From: a bacterium
GTDB lineage: Bacteria > UBP6 > UBA1177 > JAKLFG01
Length of the DNA stretch: 64,000 nt
Direction of reading: 5' to 3'
NCBI GenBank assembly: GCA_022709425.1
Contig: JAKLIW010000003.1
Span: forward strand, 38,293 to 102,292
Within the stretch, counting starts at the first letter, position 1. Every line of letters begins with the position of its first letter. Both the position numbers and the translations under genes were made by a program. Shown piece by piece: positions 25,301 through 34,203 of this stretch. The notes beneath the pieces were generated by a model that was given only the letters and a program-made list of their open reading frames with translations, ran no database searches and had not been told where the DNA came from.

Positions 25301-27698
25301 CAGTGCCGACCGGTTCTACCGCATCAGCCGGGCACGAGTTGCTTGCTCCGGTACAGTTCTCCGCTATATCACAACCGCCCGGAACGGCGGCACGGCACTC
25401 CACCGTGTTCGCTGCGTAGGTGGTGTCGGCGGGACAGAGCGCCGCCGCGCCGGTACAATTCTCCGGCAGATCGCAGGTGCCGGTCGATGCACGACATTCC
25501 ACCGATGCCGCCTTGAAAGCGTCGACAGGACAGCTATTCGATCCGTTACAAGTCTCAGCCAGATCGCAGAAACCGCCCGAAGCACGGCATTCAGTGCCGA
25601 CCGGTTCTACCGCATCAGCCGGGCAGACCTTCGCGAAGCCATCGCAGTTCTCGGCCACATCGCATCCGCCCGCCACCTCGGCGCGGCATTCGACCGTGTT
25701 TGAGGCCACCAGATCGGCTGGACAGGCGGGACTCAGCCCGGTACAGGTATCGGCAAGGTCGCAGACCCCCGATGCGGCGCGACAGATATGGGTATCGTCA
25801 TACAGTATGTCGGCGGGACAGTCGTTGTCGGTCCCGTTACAGACCTCGGCGGAGTCGCACAGATCGGTCGAAGCGCGGCAGATCGATGTCAGTTTTACGT
25901 CGGCGGGACAGGTGGCACTCGATCCGGTGCAGGTCTCGGCGGCGTCGCAAGCGCCGGCCGATGCGCGGCATTCGGCCCCGGCGTTGCCGGCGAGGTTGGT
26001 GCAGGTCCCGAAGCCGGAAACGGCGCACGAATCGACCGTGCAGACATTGCTGTCATTGCAACTGGCCACGCCGCAACAGACCCCGTCGGTACAGAATCCG
26101 GTCATGCAGTCGGTCCCGCCGCCGCAGGTGTCGCCGCCGCCCAGCTTCACATTGACATATAACCGGCGCAGATGGCTCTTTGCGCCGCCGGTCCCGGTAT
26201 TTCCCTGATCGTTCGCGTTGACATCGATGGTCGCCTGCCCCTGATATTCGGCGGGAATGAAACGCATCCCCTGCAGGGCGGCGTTGATGTTGGCGAGGGT
26301 GCCGGTGAAGACCATAGAGGCGTCGGCGGTGCCGTCGGCGGGAGGAGTGAAGGTGAGCCCGGTGGTCTGTGCAAGCGTCATCACGCCGTGGGTAGAGGTC
26401 AGGGTCATCTGCAATGCGCCCGTTCCGGCATCGCTGTCGGCCACCGATATCTTGTTCCCGTTGGCGGTCGAGAAGATAAGAACATTGTCGTTCCCCACCG
26501 TCTGGGTTAGCGGTACCGTGACGACCGGCGCCACATTGACATGCACGGCGTTGATCGTTATCAGGAAGGTGTCGATGAAATCGTCTTCTCCGTCGTAGAT
26601 GCTGAACTGGAAGCTATCGGTGGTGGTGGCCGAATTGTTGTGTGTGTAGGTGAGCAGATTGTTGTCTATATCGGCCTGTGTGAAAGAATTGTTGGGGGCA
26701 GTAAGTGTGAGCGGCGTCGCTCCCCGATAAATGGTGCCGTGCGTCGGTAGAGCCTTGACGGTGAACTGGAGGTCGCCCGGGAACTCTCCTTCGGCCCTGA
26801 GCATCGTATTGTCGATGATCGCGGTCGCTCCCTTATCGGTGGTAAGGCCGTTGTTGACTATGACCGACGGCGGGATGAGGCCGCCGTGGGTGGCGTAGCC
26901 CGCCTTGAGCGTCGAAAGCATGACGGCCGAATCGTAGACATAGTCGATGGTGTCGTGAATGACGATCCGGATGGTGTGTTCGATGGTGTGGGCGTTGCCG
27001 TAGGCGTCCTTGTTGAGTATCCCGTTGAAACGGTAGCGCTTGGTGACGCCGCGGAAGGTGAGGTCGCAGGTGCTGGGGTCGTTGTCGAGGAAGAGGTCGA
27101 GATAGGTGGTCGTCAACGGGTGCCACGAGCGATCGGATCGCTGATAGACGGAGGCGTTGTGGTTGACATCGACCCCGTCGACGAAGACCGCGGCGCCGTC
27201 GATGTAGTTGGGGTAGGTGGGATATTCCATACTCATGTACAGCAGTTCGCCGTCAATGGAGGTGTAACCTTCTTGTGTCCAGAACTTGAACTCGAGCACC
27301 GTCGCGTCGTTGCTGGCCGAGGTCCCGCCGTAGATGCCGTTGAGATAGGCCCGGAACCCGGCGTCGCCCGCCCGGCCGAGGTTGCCGTTGTTGGTATCGC
27401 TGCCGAAGTAGTTCAGGTTCCCGTTGGTCAGGACGATGCCGTTCCCGAGAAGCCGTATCCGCTGTCCGGTCACCGCCGGTATGCGGCCGAAGTCGCCTGC
27501 GTCGACATACCCGGCGCTCGTTGCGGCGCCGACGTAGGTGGCGTTGTTGATGTTGTACAGCCCGGTGCCGGTCCCCGCGAGTCGCGTGGCGAGATCGTCG
27601 GGATCGTTATTAATGGTGATGACCGGCGCCGCCGCCCAAAGGACTCCCCCGCACCACAGCATCGCAAGGAACATGAACATTGCATTCGTGCGCTTCAT
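19365..27698 (-). CDS. Giant surface protein: anchor-L domain, cadherin-like domains, disintegrin-like Cys repeats, TSP3 calcium repeats, GCGCSVVF tag
   Basis: A 2777-residue protein with a Sec signal peptide (residues 1-24). Residues about 25-215 resemble a choice-of-anchor L domain ([28 protein letters not shown]). Two cadherin/CSPG-like domains follow to about 510. Residues 515-1135 hold many Cys-rich units of the form ECRAxxGxCDxxENCTGxxxxCPAD, close to the Cys spacing of disintegrin modules. A jelly-roll-like domain leads into residues about 1270-2645: dozens of DTDGDGxxDxxDNCP and DSDGDGI-type thrombospondin type 3 calcium-binding repeats. An Asp/Glu-rich stalk then ends in [10 protein letters not shown]. 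The whole points to a long calcium-stiffened fibre on the cell surface, for adhesion. The start follows GGAGG, and a promoter is seen at 27803-27830. Confidence 0.9.
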   Translation of the reverse strand: MKRTNAMFMFLAMLWCGGVLWAAAPVITINNDPDDLATRLAGTGTGLYNINNATYVGAATSAGYVDAGDFGRIPAVTGQRIRLLGNGIVLTNGNLNYFGSDTNNGNLGRAGDAGFRAYLNGIYGGTSASNDATVLEFKFWTQEGYTSIDGELLYMSMEYPTYPNYIDGAAVFVDGVDVNHNASVYQRSDRSWHPLTTTYLDLFLDNDPSTCDLTFRGVTKRYRFNGILNKDAYGNAHTIEHTIRIVIHDTIDYVYDSAVMLSTLKAGYATHGGLIPPSVIVNNGLTTDKGATAIIDNTMLRAEGEFPGDLQFTVKALPTHGTIYRGATPLTLTAPNNSFTQADIDNNLLTYTHNNSATTTDSFQFSIYDGEDDFIDTFLITINAVHVNVAPVVTVPLTQTVGNDNVLIFSTANGNKISVADSDAGTGALQMTLTSTHGVMTLAQTTGLTFTPPADGTADASMVFTGTLANINAALQGMRFIPAEYQGQATIDVNANDQGNTGTGGAKSHLRRLYVNVKLGGGDTCGGGTDCMTGFCTDGVCCGVASCNDSNVCTVDSCAVSGFGTCTNLAGNAGAECRASAGACDAAETCTGSSATCPADVKLTSICRASTDLCDSAEVCNGTDNDCPADILYDDTHICRAASGVCDLADTCTGLSPACPADLVASNTVECRAEVAGGCDVAENCDGFAKVCPADAVEPVGTECRASGGFCDLAETCNGSNSCPVDAFKAASVECRASTGTCDLPENCTGAAALCPADTTYAANTVECRAAVPGGCDIAENCTGASNSCPADAVEPVGTECRASGGFCDLAETCNGSNSCPVDAFKAASVECRASTGTCDLPENCTGAAALCPADTTYAANTVECRAAVPGGCDIAENCTGTSNACPVDTVEPVGTECRAATGVCDVVEICDGTNSCPTDAVAANTVECRGSAGPCDVVENCDGSAKACPADAFEPVTTVCNLTLGGACDAVDYCSGADALCADAKLDGSNECRAVAGFCDLSEVCDGSDDDCPTDAFQPDTLECRAVAGDCDVAENCTGAAADCPLDAFLPDTTECRIATGDCDVTENCTGTAADCPADGVAASSVPCRASVGVCDATENCNGSAKSCPAEDYSSVNGNACNDGTLFTRDDTCSNGLCAGTPINGVCGDPITAAPLTYTTTGDSAIRPSAVTAYGAACTAPVQDAADTVYELAVTAGVRYLITLTPDAGYDGALNVIGPCLENEPCLAAANAGGEGAVEAAAFVAAADGTVHIVVEGASSGETGSFGIVVQQDLDADGVVDDDDNCPADANADQLDTDSDGLGDVCDGDDDGDGVNDGADNCPLIANNDQLDTDGDTLGDLCDTDDDGDGLTDVEEDAINTDPHDIDSDGDGIGDAYEVGGTPATPIDTDFDGTIDALDTDSDDDGIGDATEGTIDTDSDGTVDYRDTDSDGDGISDEDETAGDADGDGTPNYRDLDSDGDGILDAIEGNIDTDGDTVPDYLDTDSDGDGVLDATDNCRLIENGDQTDTESDGIGDTCDPDDDNDGVLDGADNCPLISNGGQLNTDGDGEGNDCDADDDNDGLTDVEEAALNTDPLDTDTDNDGIPDATEVGGNPATPRDTDGDGDIDAIDTDSDDDGIPDSVEGNIDTDTDGTPDYRDTDSDGDGISDEDETAGDADGDGTPNYRDLDSDGDGIGDAVEGNIDTDSDTVPDYLDTDADGDGALDATDNCRLTINGDQTDTEGDGIGNICDPDDDNDGVLDGADNCPLTANGDQLNTDGDGEGNECDTDDDNDGLTDVEEAALNTDPLDTDTDNDGIPDATEVGGDAGDPLDTDGDGDIDAIDTDSDDDGIGDAVEGNVDSDGDTLPDYRDLDSDGDGIPDSEESTGDTDGDGIPDYLDDDTDGDGDLDGADNCRMVANPGQEDTNGNGIGDACDGDIDGDGVLNGDDNCPNTTNNGQLDTDGDDIGDACDTDDDNDGLSDIEEGAINTDPLDTDTDDDGIDDATEVGTLPATPHDTDLDGDIDALDDDSDGDGISDLIEGNVDTDGDMLPDYRDTDGDNDGIPDDEESTGDTDGDGIPDYLDDDTDGDGDLDGADNCRLVQNADQIDTDSDGQGDACDSDDDNDGVLDGSDNCPLIANNDQIDTDLDTNGNACDLDDDNDGLSDIEEDAINTDPLDTDTDDDGIDDATEVGDDPLNPLDTDGDGDIDALDDDSDGDGIGDDIEGVTDTDGDTLPDYRDTDSDNDGIDDGDEGTGDTDGDGIPDYLDEDADGDGVNDDTDNCRLTGNDDQIDTDLDGDGDACDTDDDNDGILDNDEEAIDTDPLDTDTDNDGIDDLTEVGSDPTDPLDTDGDGAIDALDTDSDGDGISDAVEGTVDTDSDGIPDFRDTDSDNDGIPDEDEGSGDTDGDGIPDYLDTDTDGDGVLDGTDNCRFVVNVDQIDTDNDGIGDACAGDIDGDGVLNGDDNCPAVPNDTQTDTDLDGYGNACDADDDEDGISDIDEDALSTDPLDTDTDNDGIDDATEVGDDPNNPIDTDTDGTIDALDTDSDDDGISDLTEGNVDTDGDTTPDFRDTDSDNDGIDDADEGSADTDLDGIPDRIDDDSDNDGVADTIDNCRLVVNAGQDDSDGNGVGDACDGDIDGDGVANGSDNCPNIANPDQADSNGNGVGDACDTVEPDVDVVDEDTVDEDLPDEDTVVEPDDAVEPDNDTVIEPDNDTVIADEISADEDTVLPDDIIPDEDLVDEDTTEVEPVDDGTTIPDDTVDEDDLMTDDGMPLPDDPYGPEVTIRGGCGCSVVF
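19760..23880 (-). repeat. Coding array of thrombospondin type 3-like calcium-binding repeats
   Basis: About 4.1 kb of degenerate tandem sequence built from GTCGG(T/C)ATCGCCGTC-like words on the plus strand, encoding [13 protein letters not shown] units on the minus strand. Larger supra-units of roughly 500-600 bases recur (for example the DNCRL...DQTDTE...[12 protein letters not shown] blocks). The periodic composition creates a long open frame on the opposite strand (19239-23084) that is not a gene. Confidence 0.85.
25011..25592 (-). repeat. Two near-identical 291-base direct repeats in the Cys-rich region
   Basis: The sequence starting AGTGCCGACCGGTTCTACCG occurs at 25011, 25302 and 25593, always 291 bases apart. 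The units 25011-25301 and 25302-25592 are nearly identical, encoding the same 97 residues with a handful of changes (for example [15 protein letters not shown] in both). This is a recent tandem duplication, keeping the frame. Confidence 0.8.
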
Positions 27699-27802
27699 GA
27701 CCGGCCTCCATCAGCCGCTATATCGTTTTTCTTTTTAGCAAAGAGCGCGTGGCGGCCGACGAACATGTAGGCCAAGCCCTACACTGTAGCAAAAAGTTCT
27801 CC

Positions 27803-27830
27803 ACTATACCATAAATATAATAGGAGTCAA
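27803..27830 (-). promoter_or_regulatory. Candidate promoter for the giant surface protein
   Basis: On the minus strand: TTGACT (27825-27830), a 16-base spacer and TATAGT (27803-27808). The start codon is about 105 bases downstream, leaving a long leader. A run of eight G lies at 27878-27885, about 48 bases upstream of the -35 box. The rest of the 225-base gap is AT-rich without other features. Confidence 0.5.
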
Positions 27831-27923
27831 TGGTCAAAATATAATTCTAATAATCATGGCCGGTTGTGTTTTTTTGCGGGGGGGGCAACTATTTGTTCCG
27901 GCGACAATTTTTGTTCGACGAAC

Positions 27924-28607
27924 TTAACGCGCCGCTTTTTTCCCGGCGTATTCGGCGATGGTCGTCGCGAGGAACTGCGCCATGTCGTCGAGGAACTGTT
28001 CGTTCTCGATGCGGGAGCGGTCCTCGGGTGCGGTCAGATAGGCCGTTTCGACAAGTATCCCGGGCGCATCGGTGAGTCGGAAGAGTTTGAGATCGCGCTG
28101 GGCGAACATATTGAAATCATGTTTCCAGACGGTGAAGAGTTCCGATTTGAGATACTGGTCGCGGATCAATTTTCCCAACGCGAACGAACGGTTGTTGCGG
28201 TGATAAAGGGCGAAGGCCGCCGCCGGGTCCTGTGCGAAATCGTCGGCAGGGTAGTAGATCTCGATGCCGCGTGTTTCCGATAACCGGAAGACATCGATGT
28301 TGAAATGTATCGAGACGAACAGGTCGGCCTTGGCCGCGGCTATCTTTTTCGCCCGGTCTTCGATGGGGACGGTCGTGTCATTCTCTCGGGTCATCACTAC
28401 CTTGATGCCGCTTCGTTTTCCGAGGTGTGTCTGGATCTTCTGGGCGAGCCGCAGGGTCAGATCTTTCTCGACGATGCCCGTCTGCACCGCACCTTTCTCG
28501 TTGCCGCCGTGACCGGCATCGATGACGATGGTGAATGGATACATAACGAAGGGGAGGATGAGAGTGGCAAAAAAAGAAAGAAACCGGCTATTTTTTCTTG
28601 AGATCAT
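27924..28607 (-). CDS. N-acetylmuramoyl-L-alanine amidase (Amidase_3)
   Basis: The 227-residue protein cuts the amide bond between N-acetylmuramic acid and the stem peptide of peptidoglycan. It has the zinc-binding residues of the family: His in DAGHGG (residue about 34), Glu in EKDLTLRLA (about 48), His in SIHFN (about 100), and the catalytic Glu in ILVETAYL (about 190). A hydrophobic N-terminus (FLSFFATLILPFVMYPF) serves as an export signal or anchor. The start at 28607 overlaps the parB end by 20 bases; no strong ribosome-binding site is seen, so coupling to parB translation is likely. It is the last gene of the purH-to-amidase run. Confidence 0.88.
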   Translation of the reverse strand: MISRKNSRFLSFFATLILPFVMYPFTIVIDAGHGGNEKGAVQTGIVEKDLTLRLAQKIQTHLGKRSGIKVVMTRENDTTVPIEDRAKKIAAAKADLFVSIHFNIDVFRLSETRGIEIYYPADDFAQDPAAAFALYHRNNRSFALGKLIRDQYLKSELFTVWKHDFNMFAQRDLKLFRLTDAPGILVETAYLTAPEDRSRIENEQFLDDMAQFLATTIAEYAGKKAAR

Positions 28608-29415
28608 TCACAAAACTCTGGAAGTCCTTCATCTTGATGAACTCGAAGCTGACGACTATCTTCTTCGGTTTGCGCTGGACCTTTATCGGTATCTGAAGTT
28701 TCGCCGACAGTTCCCGTTCGAGGTCGGTGAACGATTCATCCTTCTCGACCGCCGGGCGCGGTTTGTGGCGGGTGAGCGTCTCGACCTGCCGGGAGGTCAG
28801 TTCCTCGGCGACGATGCGGTCGATGAGCCGGTCCTGTTCTTCGACCGGAAGGACCGTGAGCGGCCGGATCTGCCCGACGGTGACCCCGCCTTCGGCGAGG
28901 TATTTCTTCACCTTATCGGAAAGAGTGAGGAGGCGCAGGTAGTTCGATATCTCGGGCCGCGATTTGCCGACCTGTTCGGAGAGTTGCTGCTGGGTGATGT
29001 CGCCCCGTTTCATCAGTTCGGCGTAGGCTTCGGCCACTTCGAGCGGGTTCAGATTCTCGCGCTGGAGGTTCTCGGTCAGCGCGATGACATAGTCCTTTTC
29101 CCCTTTGTAGACGACCGCCTGCAGTTCTTTGAGTCCTGCCAGTTTCGCGGCGCGGTAGCGGCGTTCACCCGCGATGATGCGGTACTTGAGGCCGTCCTTG
29201 CGCACCACGATGGGCTGAATGAGGCCGTGTTCCTTGAGCGAGGCGGCGAGTTCTTTCAGTTTTTCCTCGTCGAAATAGGAGCGCGGCTGTTTGGCGCTGG
29301 GCACGATCTGGTCGATGCGGAGCGTCAGCACGCTCTCCTCGCGGGCCGCCGGCAGCATCGCGTCGAGTCCGCGTCCCAGTTTGCCGAATGACCGCTGTTC
29401 CTGTTGCTTTGCCAT
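28588..29415 (-). CDS. parB: Chromosome partitioning protein ParB
   Basis: The 275-residue protein has the N-terminal ParA-interacting segment (GKLGRGLDAMLP), the CTP-binding ParB/Srx domain with the box GERRYRAAK (about residues 82-90) and ENLQRENLNPLE (about 114-125), a helix-turn-helix (TQQQLSEQVGKSRPEISNYLRLL) and a C-terminal dimerisation part. ParB loads on parS sites near the origin and spreads as a clamp, helping segregation and SMC loading. It starts 12 bases after parA. No sequence close to the usual parS dyad was noticed in the window, so the sites lie elsewhere. Confidence 0.95.
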   Translation of the reverse strand: MAKQQEQRSFGKLGRGLDAMLPAAREESVLTLRIDQIVPSAKQPRSYFDEEKLKELAASLKEHGLIQPIVVRKDGLKYRIIAGERRYRAAKLAGLKELQAVVYKGEKDYVIALTENLQRENLNPLEVAEAYAELMKRGDITQQQLSEQVGKSRPEISNYLRLLTLSDKVKKYLAEGGVTVGQIRPLTVLPVEEQDRLIDRIVAEELTSRQVETLTRHKPRPAVEKDESFTDLERELSAKLQIPIKVQRKPKKIVVSFEFIKMKDFQSFVNDLKKK

Positions 29416-29427
29416 GATCCCTCCCTG

Positions 29428-30180
29428 TTACCCGATCCGTTCGAGATATTCCTCGGCCAGCGCGAGATACTGTTTTGCGCCGATCGAGGAGATATCGTAG
29501 AGGATGATCGGCTTGCCGAAACTCGGCGATTCCGAAAGTTTAACATTGCGCGCGATAACGTTTTGGAACACCGTTTTGCCGAAGTGTTTCCGCACCTCCT
29601 GCTCGACATCGAAGGTGAGTTTCACCCGTTTGTCGTACATGGTCAGCAGGATGCCGTCTATCGCGAGTTTCGGATTTATCTTGCGGATCCGTTCGATGGT
29701 CGCCACGATGCGCGACACCCCTTCGAGCGCGAAGTATTCGCACTGGATCGGGATGATGAGCCCGTCGGCCGCCGCCATGTTATTGACGGTGAGGATGTTG
29801 AGCGAGGGGGGCGAATCGATGATGATGAGGTCGAAGTGCCGCGAAACGCGTTTCAGCAGGTCGCGCAGGACGAACTCGCGCTTCTCGACATCGAGCAGTT
29901 CTATCTCGGCGCCGGTCAGGTCGGGGTTACCCGGTATCACTTTGAGGTAGGGCAGTTCGGTGTCGTAGACCGCCGCGAGTGTGTCGTCGCCCATCATGTC
30001 GTAGATGGTGCGGTAGTCGGTCGCGGTGATGGAACTCATCGAGGTGGCGTTCCCCTGCGGGTCCATGTCGACGAGCAGGACCTTTTTTTCCAGCACGCCC
30101 AGACAGGCGGCGAGGTTGACGGCGGTGGTCGTCTTGCCGACCCCTCCTTTCTGATTGACGATGGTGACTATCCGTGCCAT
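29428..30180 (-). CDS. parA: Chromosome partitioning ATPase ParA
   Basis: A 250-residue ParA/Soj-type ATPase of the short, chromosomal class without an N-terminal DNA-binding extension. The deviant Walker A is KGGVGKTTT (residues 11-19, with the signature Lys), Walker A' VLLVDMDPQGNAT (about 34-46), and Walker B IIDSPPS. ATP-bound dimers bind DNA nonspecifically and move ParB-parS complexes. It precedes parB by 12 bases and is the fifth gene of the purH-purD-engB-surA-like-parA-parB-amidase run. Confidence 0.95.
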   Translation of the reverse strand: MARIVTIVNQKGGVGKTTTAVNLAACLGVLEKKVLLVDMDPQGNATSMSSITATDYRTIYDMMGDDTLAAVYDTELPYLKVIPGNPDLTGAEIELLDVEKREFVLRDLLKRVSRHFDLIIIDSPPSLNILTVNNMAAADGLIIPIQCEYFALEGVSRIVATIERIRKINPKLAIDGILLTMYDKRVKLTFDVEQEVRKHFGKTVFQNVIARNVKLSESPSFGKPIILYDISSIGAKQYLALAEEYLERIG

Positions 30181-30190
30181 GGCGCTCCCA

Positions 30191-30727
30191 TTACGGCAAT
30201 GCGTAGTAAATGATGCGGTGTTTTTTGCGCAGCGTCGAGAACCATTCCTCGATCGCTTTCTGTTTATCGGTATCGGTCGGCGCGGCGCGTCCGGTGAACT
30301 TCCGTTTCACGAAGTCATCGGCCACGAGCTTGGCGACGAGCCGTTTCTTCACGATCATGCGGAATTCGAGCGGGGTCAGTTCAAACGATTTCATGAAGTC
30401 GGTGAGATACGGTATCTTCTCGTAGGTCGTCAGCATCTCGGTCACCGCCTGTTCATTCACCGGGAGTGCGCGTTCCCGCGATTCGAGGAATAACATAGTC
30501 CGCACGACCAAGGAGTCAAGTATCTTCTCCTTGAGTTCCTTCGAAAGCGGCGTCTGTAGCGGTACGCCGTTCTCAAGGTTGAGGAGCGCCCCTTCCTGCA
30601 GTATCTCCGAATAGGTGATGACCGTTTCGTTGATCTTTGCCGCCACACTTTCGATGACGGTCTCCGCCCCCGCCGCGAACGGCAAAAAGAGTAGCGTCAG
30701 AGCAAGTGCCGCTCGATGCATGTCCAT
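30191..30727 (-). CDS. SurA-N-like periplasmic chaperone without PPIase domain
   Basis: The chosen start is ATG 30727 (MDMHRAALALTLLFLP), preceded by AAGGAAGAGG; the frame is open further upstream inside engB. The product of 178 residues has a Sec signal peptide (cleavage near AGA-ETV). The mature part matches the N-terminal domain of SurA/parvulin chaperones: VAAKINETVITYSEI, then helices with LKEKILDSLVVRTMLFLESRERALPVNEQAVTEM. The parvulin catalytic domain is absent, so it may act as a holding chaperone for outer membrane proteins. Its start lies within the end of engB (overlap about 31 bases). Confidence 0.7.
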   Translation of the reverse strand: MDMHRAALALTLLFLPFAAGAETVIESVAAKINETVITYSEILQEGALLNLENGVPLQTPLSKELKEKILDSLVVRTMLFLESRERALPVNEQAVTEMLTTYEKIPYLTDFMKSFELTPLEFRMIVKKRLVAKLVADDFVKRKFTGRAAPTDTDKQKAIEEWFSTLRKKHRIIYYALP

Positions 30728-31257
30728 GCCTCTTCCTTGCCCTCGCCGGTCACCGACGACACGCAAACGGTGTCGGGACTGTGGCGGCGCAGGCGCGCTT
30801 TTTCGTTGTTGGTCAGTTTGTCTATCTTGGTGAAGACCGGTATCCACGGAAGGCGGTGGTGAGAAAGGAATTCGACCATCTGCTCATCGCTTTTCTGCAG
30901 GCCGTGACGGCCGTCGATAAGGAGCAGGATGAGTTTCAATTCGGTGCGCGTGGTGAGATAGTCCTCGATCGCCTCGCGCCACCGCTCCAGTTCGCTTTTC
31001 GACCGTTTGGCAAAGCCGTAGCCGGGAAGATCGACGAAGTGAAAAATACCGTTGACGAGGAAAAAGTTGATGGTGACCGTCTTTCCGGGGGTCTTGCTCG
31101 TCTTGACCAACTGTTTACGGCCGAGGAGCATGTTCATGAGGCTCGACTTGCCGACATTCGACCGGCCGATGAAGGCGCATTCGGGCAGGCCGCCCGGCGG
31201 GAAATGGGCCGACAGACCGGCGCTGATGATGAAATCGGCGCTCTTTATCTGTATCAT
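30697..31257 (-). CDS. engB: Ribosome biogenesis GTPase EngB (YihA/YsxC)
   Basis: A 186-residue single-domain GTPase of normal length. The G motifs are GRSNVGKSSLMN (G1, about residues 28-39), GKTVTINFF (G2 area), DLPGYGFAKR (G3) and TKIDKL (G4). EngB acts in late large-subunit assembly in the cytoplasm. Its start overlaps the purD stop by four bases (ATGA), and its end overlaps the SurA-like gene, so the genes are translationally coupled. Confidence 0.95.
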   Translation of the reverse strand: MIQIKSADFIISAGLSAHFPPGGLPECAFIGRSNVGKSSLMNMLLGRKQLVKTSKTPGKTVTINFFLVNGIFHFVDLPGYGFAKRSKSELERWREAIEDYLTTRTELKLILLLIDGRHGLQKSDEQMVEFLSHHRLPWIPVFTKIDKLTNNEKARLRRHSPDTVCVSSVTGEGKEEAWTCIERHLL

Positions 31258-32531
31258 GCCCGTTTCCTCTTAAGTTCGCGGTGTCCGATATCGTTGCGAT
31301 AAAAGGCGCCGTCGAACGATATCTTTGCGGCATTGCGCGTCGCGGTGGCGATCGCTTCGGAGAGATTATCGCCGCGCGCCGTCACCATGAACATGCGTCC
31401 GCCGGCGGTGACAAGGCGGCCGTCGGGCGCCTTCACACTCCCGGCATGGAAGACGACGGTATCGGGCGCGACGGTGTCGAGCCCCGTTATCGGCAGCCCT
31501 TTTTTATAGGCGCCGGGGTAGCCGCCCGAAGCCACCACCACCGTCGCCGCGGCGCCGGGATGCCACGCGAAGGGCGGTGTCGTGCCGAGTTTCCCGCTCG
31601 CGGTCGCCTGCAGATAGGGGACGATATCGCTTTCAAGCGCCAAGAGAAGCGCTTCGGTCTCGGGGTCGCCGAAGCGGACATTATATTCAAGGACGAAGGG
31701 CTTCCCCTTTACGATCATGAGGCCGACATAGAGGACGCCGCGGTACGCGATGCCCTGCGCCGCAAGTGCCGTGAGGAGCGGCTGAATGATCTCTTTTTCA
31801 CACCGGTCAAGAAGCGCCGAAGTGCCGATAGAGACGGGGCAGTAGGCGCCCATCCCGCCGGTGTTCGGGCCGGTGTCTCCCTCGAAGGCGCGTTTGTGAT
31901 CCTGTGCAAAAAGGAAGGGCCGCCAAGTCGTGCCGTCGGTGAGGAGGATAAGCGAAAGCTCCTCGCCGTCGAGGAACTCCTCCATGACGAGTTCCTTGCC
32001 CGCCTCCTTGAAGCGGCCGCCCATAAAGTCGCGCAGTTCCTTTTCTCCTTCGACGGCATTCGCGACGATGCTGACCCCCTTTCCCTCGGCGAGTCCGTCG
32101 GCCTTGATGACCAGCGGATAGGGGAGCGAGCGGAGCAACTTGAGCCCCTCATCGAGTTCACGGACGGCCACATGACGGGCCGTCGGGATGCCGGCCGCCT
32201 TCATGATCTCTTTGGCGAAGATCTTTGAAGATTCGAGCCGCGCCGCCGATGCACCGACGCCGAAAAGGAGCAATCCCGCTTCGGCGAACAGATCGGCGAT
32301 CCCCAGCGCCAGATATTTCTCGGGGCCGACCACCGTGAGGTCGATATGTTCGCGCCGGGCGAAGTCGAGTATCGTTGAGGGAGAATCGTCGGTCAGCCGC
32401 GGGATACGGGCGATCTTCGCGATGCCGGCGTTCCCGGGGAAGGCGTGGAGCTCGGTAACGAGCGGACTCTGCGCTATCTTCCAGCACAGGGCATGTTCGC
32501 GGCCGCCGCCGCCGACCACCAGAACCTTCAT
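31254..32531 (-). CDS. purD: Phosphoribosylamine-glycine ligase
   Basis: The 425-residue enzyme joins glycine to phosphoribosylamine using ATP, the second step of purine synthesis. It begins with MKVLVVGGGGREHALCW, the N-terminal nucleotide-binding loop, and has the ATP-grasp core with PLVIKADGLAEGKGV (about residues 138-152) and the metal-binding FGDPETEALL near residue 285. It lies eight bases behind purH, its usual partner, and overlaps engB by four bases. Length and motifs are normal. Confidence 0.96.
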   Translation of the reverse strand: MKVLVVGGGGREHALCWKIAQSPLVTELHAFPGNAGIAKIARIPRLTDDSPSTILDFARREHIDLTVVGPEKYLALGIADLFAEAGLLLFGVGASAARLESSKIFAKEIMKAAGIPTARHVAVRELDEGLKLLRSLPYPLVIKADGLAEGKGVSIVANAVEGEKELRDFMGGRFKEAGKELVMEEFLDGEELSLILLTDGTTWRPFLFAQDHKRAFEGDTGPNTGGMGAYCPVSIGTSALLDRCEKEIIQPLLTALAAQGIAYRGVLYVGLMIVKGKPFVLEYNVRFGDPETEALLLALESDIVPYLQATASGKLGTTPPFAWHPGAAATVVVASGGYPGAYKKGLPITGLDTVAPDTVVFHAGSVKAPDGRLVTAGGRMFMVTARGDNLSEAIATATRNAAKISFDGAFYRNDIGHRELKRKRA

Positions 32532-32539
32532 GGCGCCTC

Positions 32540-34102
32540 CTACAGGTGTCTGAAACTGCGGATGCCGGTGAAGACCATCGCGATGCCATGCTCGTCGCAG
32601 GCGGCGATGACCTCTTCGTCACGAACCGAACCGCCCGGCTGGACGACCGCCTTGATCCCTTTTGACGCGGCAAGGTCGATACTGTCGCGGAAGGGGAAGA
32701 AGGCATCGCTGGCGAGGACCAGTCCCGCCACATCGCGGCGCGCTTTTTTGAGCGCTATCTCCATCGAATCGATGCGCGACATCTGTCCCGCGCCGACGCC
32801 GACCACCTCGTCGGCGGTCGCGAGCACGATGGCGTTCGACTTGACATGTTTGACGATGCGCTGACCGAAGAGCATCATTTTCTTCTCGTGATCGGTCGGG
32901 GCGCGGCGGGTGACCACTTTGAAGTCGGCCTCGCTGACCACGCGGCGATCGGCCGCCTCGATGAGCAGGCCGCCCGATATCTTCTTGAACTCCCAGTCCA
33001 TATCGAGATCGCGGCAGGGTGTGCCGAGTTCGATCAGGCGCAGGTTCTTCTTTTTCTGGAGCAGTTCGAGCGCCGCCGGCTCGAACGACGGAGCGATGAT
33101 CGCTTCGACGAACAGTTTGCCGAGCAGGGTCGCGGTCGCCACATCGACCGGCCGGTTGAAACCGATGATGGAGCCGAATGCCGACACTGGGTCACAGGCG
33201 AGCGCCTTTTCGTAGGCGTCGGCGGGGGTTCTGCCGATCGCCGCGCCGCAGGGATTGGTGTGCTTGAGTATCGCGCAGGCCGGTTCTTCGAAGTCGTAGA
33301 CGAGGTTTTTGGCCGCCTCGAGATCGAGATAATTATTAAAAGATAACTCCTTGCCGCCGAGTTGCTTCGCCGTCGCGACGGTCCCCGAGGGTGCGGCGGT
33401 GTCGAGATAGACCGACGCCGGTTGGTGCGGGTTTTCGCCGTAACGGAGCGTCTCCTTGCGGACGAACTGGAGCGTCACGATGTCGGGATCGCTCTTCACG
33501 GCGTTACCGGCGTGGTCGGTGCGTGAAAACCACGCGCTGATGGCGCCGTCGTAAAGAGCGGTTGTCTGGAACGCTTTCTTGGCCAGTTCCCAGCGGGTCT
33601 CGATCGTCGTCGCGCCGCTGTTGGAACGCATCTCCTCGACGACGCGGGAATAGTCGTCGGGAGAAGTGACGACGGTCACATCGTGGTGATTCTTCGCCGC
33701 CGAACGGACCATCGAAGGGCCGCCGATGTCTATCTTCTCTATGATCTCATCCAAAGAAGCGCCCGCAGCGACCGTTTCGCGGAACGGATAGAGATTGACC
33801 ACTACCAGATCGAAGAACTCGATGCCCTGTCCCTTCGCGTCGGCGACATGTTTCGCATCGTCGCGCTTGGCCAGTATCCCGCCGTGGATGCGCGGGTGGA
33901 GCGTTTTGACGCGGCCGTCCATCATCTCGGGAAAACCGGTGTATTCCTCGATGAGGCGGGCGGGGATGTTTTCTTTTTTAAAGAGGGTGTAGGTGCCGCC
34001 CGATGCGTAGACCGTGACGCCGAGTTTCACCAGCTCGGCGGCGAAGGCGACGACCCCCCGTTTGTCGTAGACACTGACTATCGCGTTCCGGATGGTTCCC
34101 AT
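32540..34102 (-). CDS. purH: Bifunctional AICAR transformylase/IMP cyclohydrolase
   Basis: The chosen start is ATG 34102 (MGTIRNAIVSVYDKRG), six bases after GGAG; the frame is open upstream to 34174 without support. The product of 520 residues carries out the last two steps of IMP synthesis. The N-terminal MGS-like cyclohydrolase domain shows SVYDKRG and VVNLYPF; the C-terminal transformylase domain shows LRYGENPHQ, LKHTNPCGAA and the end signature FPFRDSID...VQPGGSVRDEE...FTGIRSFRH. It is the first gene of the seven-gene minus-strand run. The RAYT element begins only 81 bases upstream. Confidence 0.95.
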   Translation of the reverse strand: MGTIRNAIVSVYDKRGVVAFAAELVKLGVTVYASGGTYTLFKKENIPARLIEEYTGFPEMMDGRVKTLHPRIHGGILAKRDDAKHVADAKGQGIEFFDLVVVNLYPFRETVAAGASLDEIIEKIDIGGPSMVRSAAKNHHDVTVVTSPDDYSRVVEEMRSNSGATTIETRWELAKKAFQTTALYDGAISAWFSRTDHAGNAVKSDPDIVTLQFVRKETLRYGENPHQPASVYLDTAAPSGTVATAKQLGGKELSFNNYLDLEAAKNLVYDFEEPACAILKHTNPCGAAIGRTPADAYEKALACDPVSAFGSIIGFNRPVDVATATLLGKLFVEAIIAPSFEPAALELLQKKKNLRLIELGTPCRDLDMDWEFKKISGGLLIEAADRRVVSEADFKVVTRRAPTDHEKKMMLFGQRIVKHVKSNAIVLATADEVVGVGAGQMSRIDSMEIALKKARRDVAGLVLASDAFFPFRDSIDLAASKGIKAVVQPGGSVRDEEVIAACDEHGIAMVFTGIRSFRHL

Positions 34103-34145
34103 GTGCATCTCCACCATATCAAAGAGGGTTGAAAAAACGCTTCTT

Positions 34146-34174
34146 TCTCTAACAGAAAGCGAGCCGAAAAGCAA
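34146..34174 (-). promoter_or_regulatory. Possible promoter for purH operon
   Basis: On the minus strand, TTGCTT (34169-34174), 17-base spacer and TAGAGA (34146-34151), 44 bases before the purH start. The match is weak but it is the only candidate in the short gap between the RAYT element and purH. Confidence 0.3.
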
Positions 34175-34182
34175 TAGGCCGA

Positions 34183-34203
34183 GGGGTCAGTCCTTCATTT
34201 TAC
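34183..34203. repeat. Left inverted repeat of the RAYT element
   Basis: Twenty-one bases beginning GGGGTCAGTCCTTC, exact complement of 35243-35263. It contains the transposase stop codon (34195-34197, read on the minus strand). Confidence 0.9.

Noticed and set aside
19760..25620. Possible CRISPR array from the regular repeats
   Set aside because: The repeats are degenerate and coding, without constant repeat-spacer units; no cas genes in the window.
28588..30180. parS site near parAB
   Set aside because: No sequence close to the usual 16-bp parS dyad was seen in or next to the two genes.
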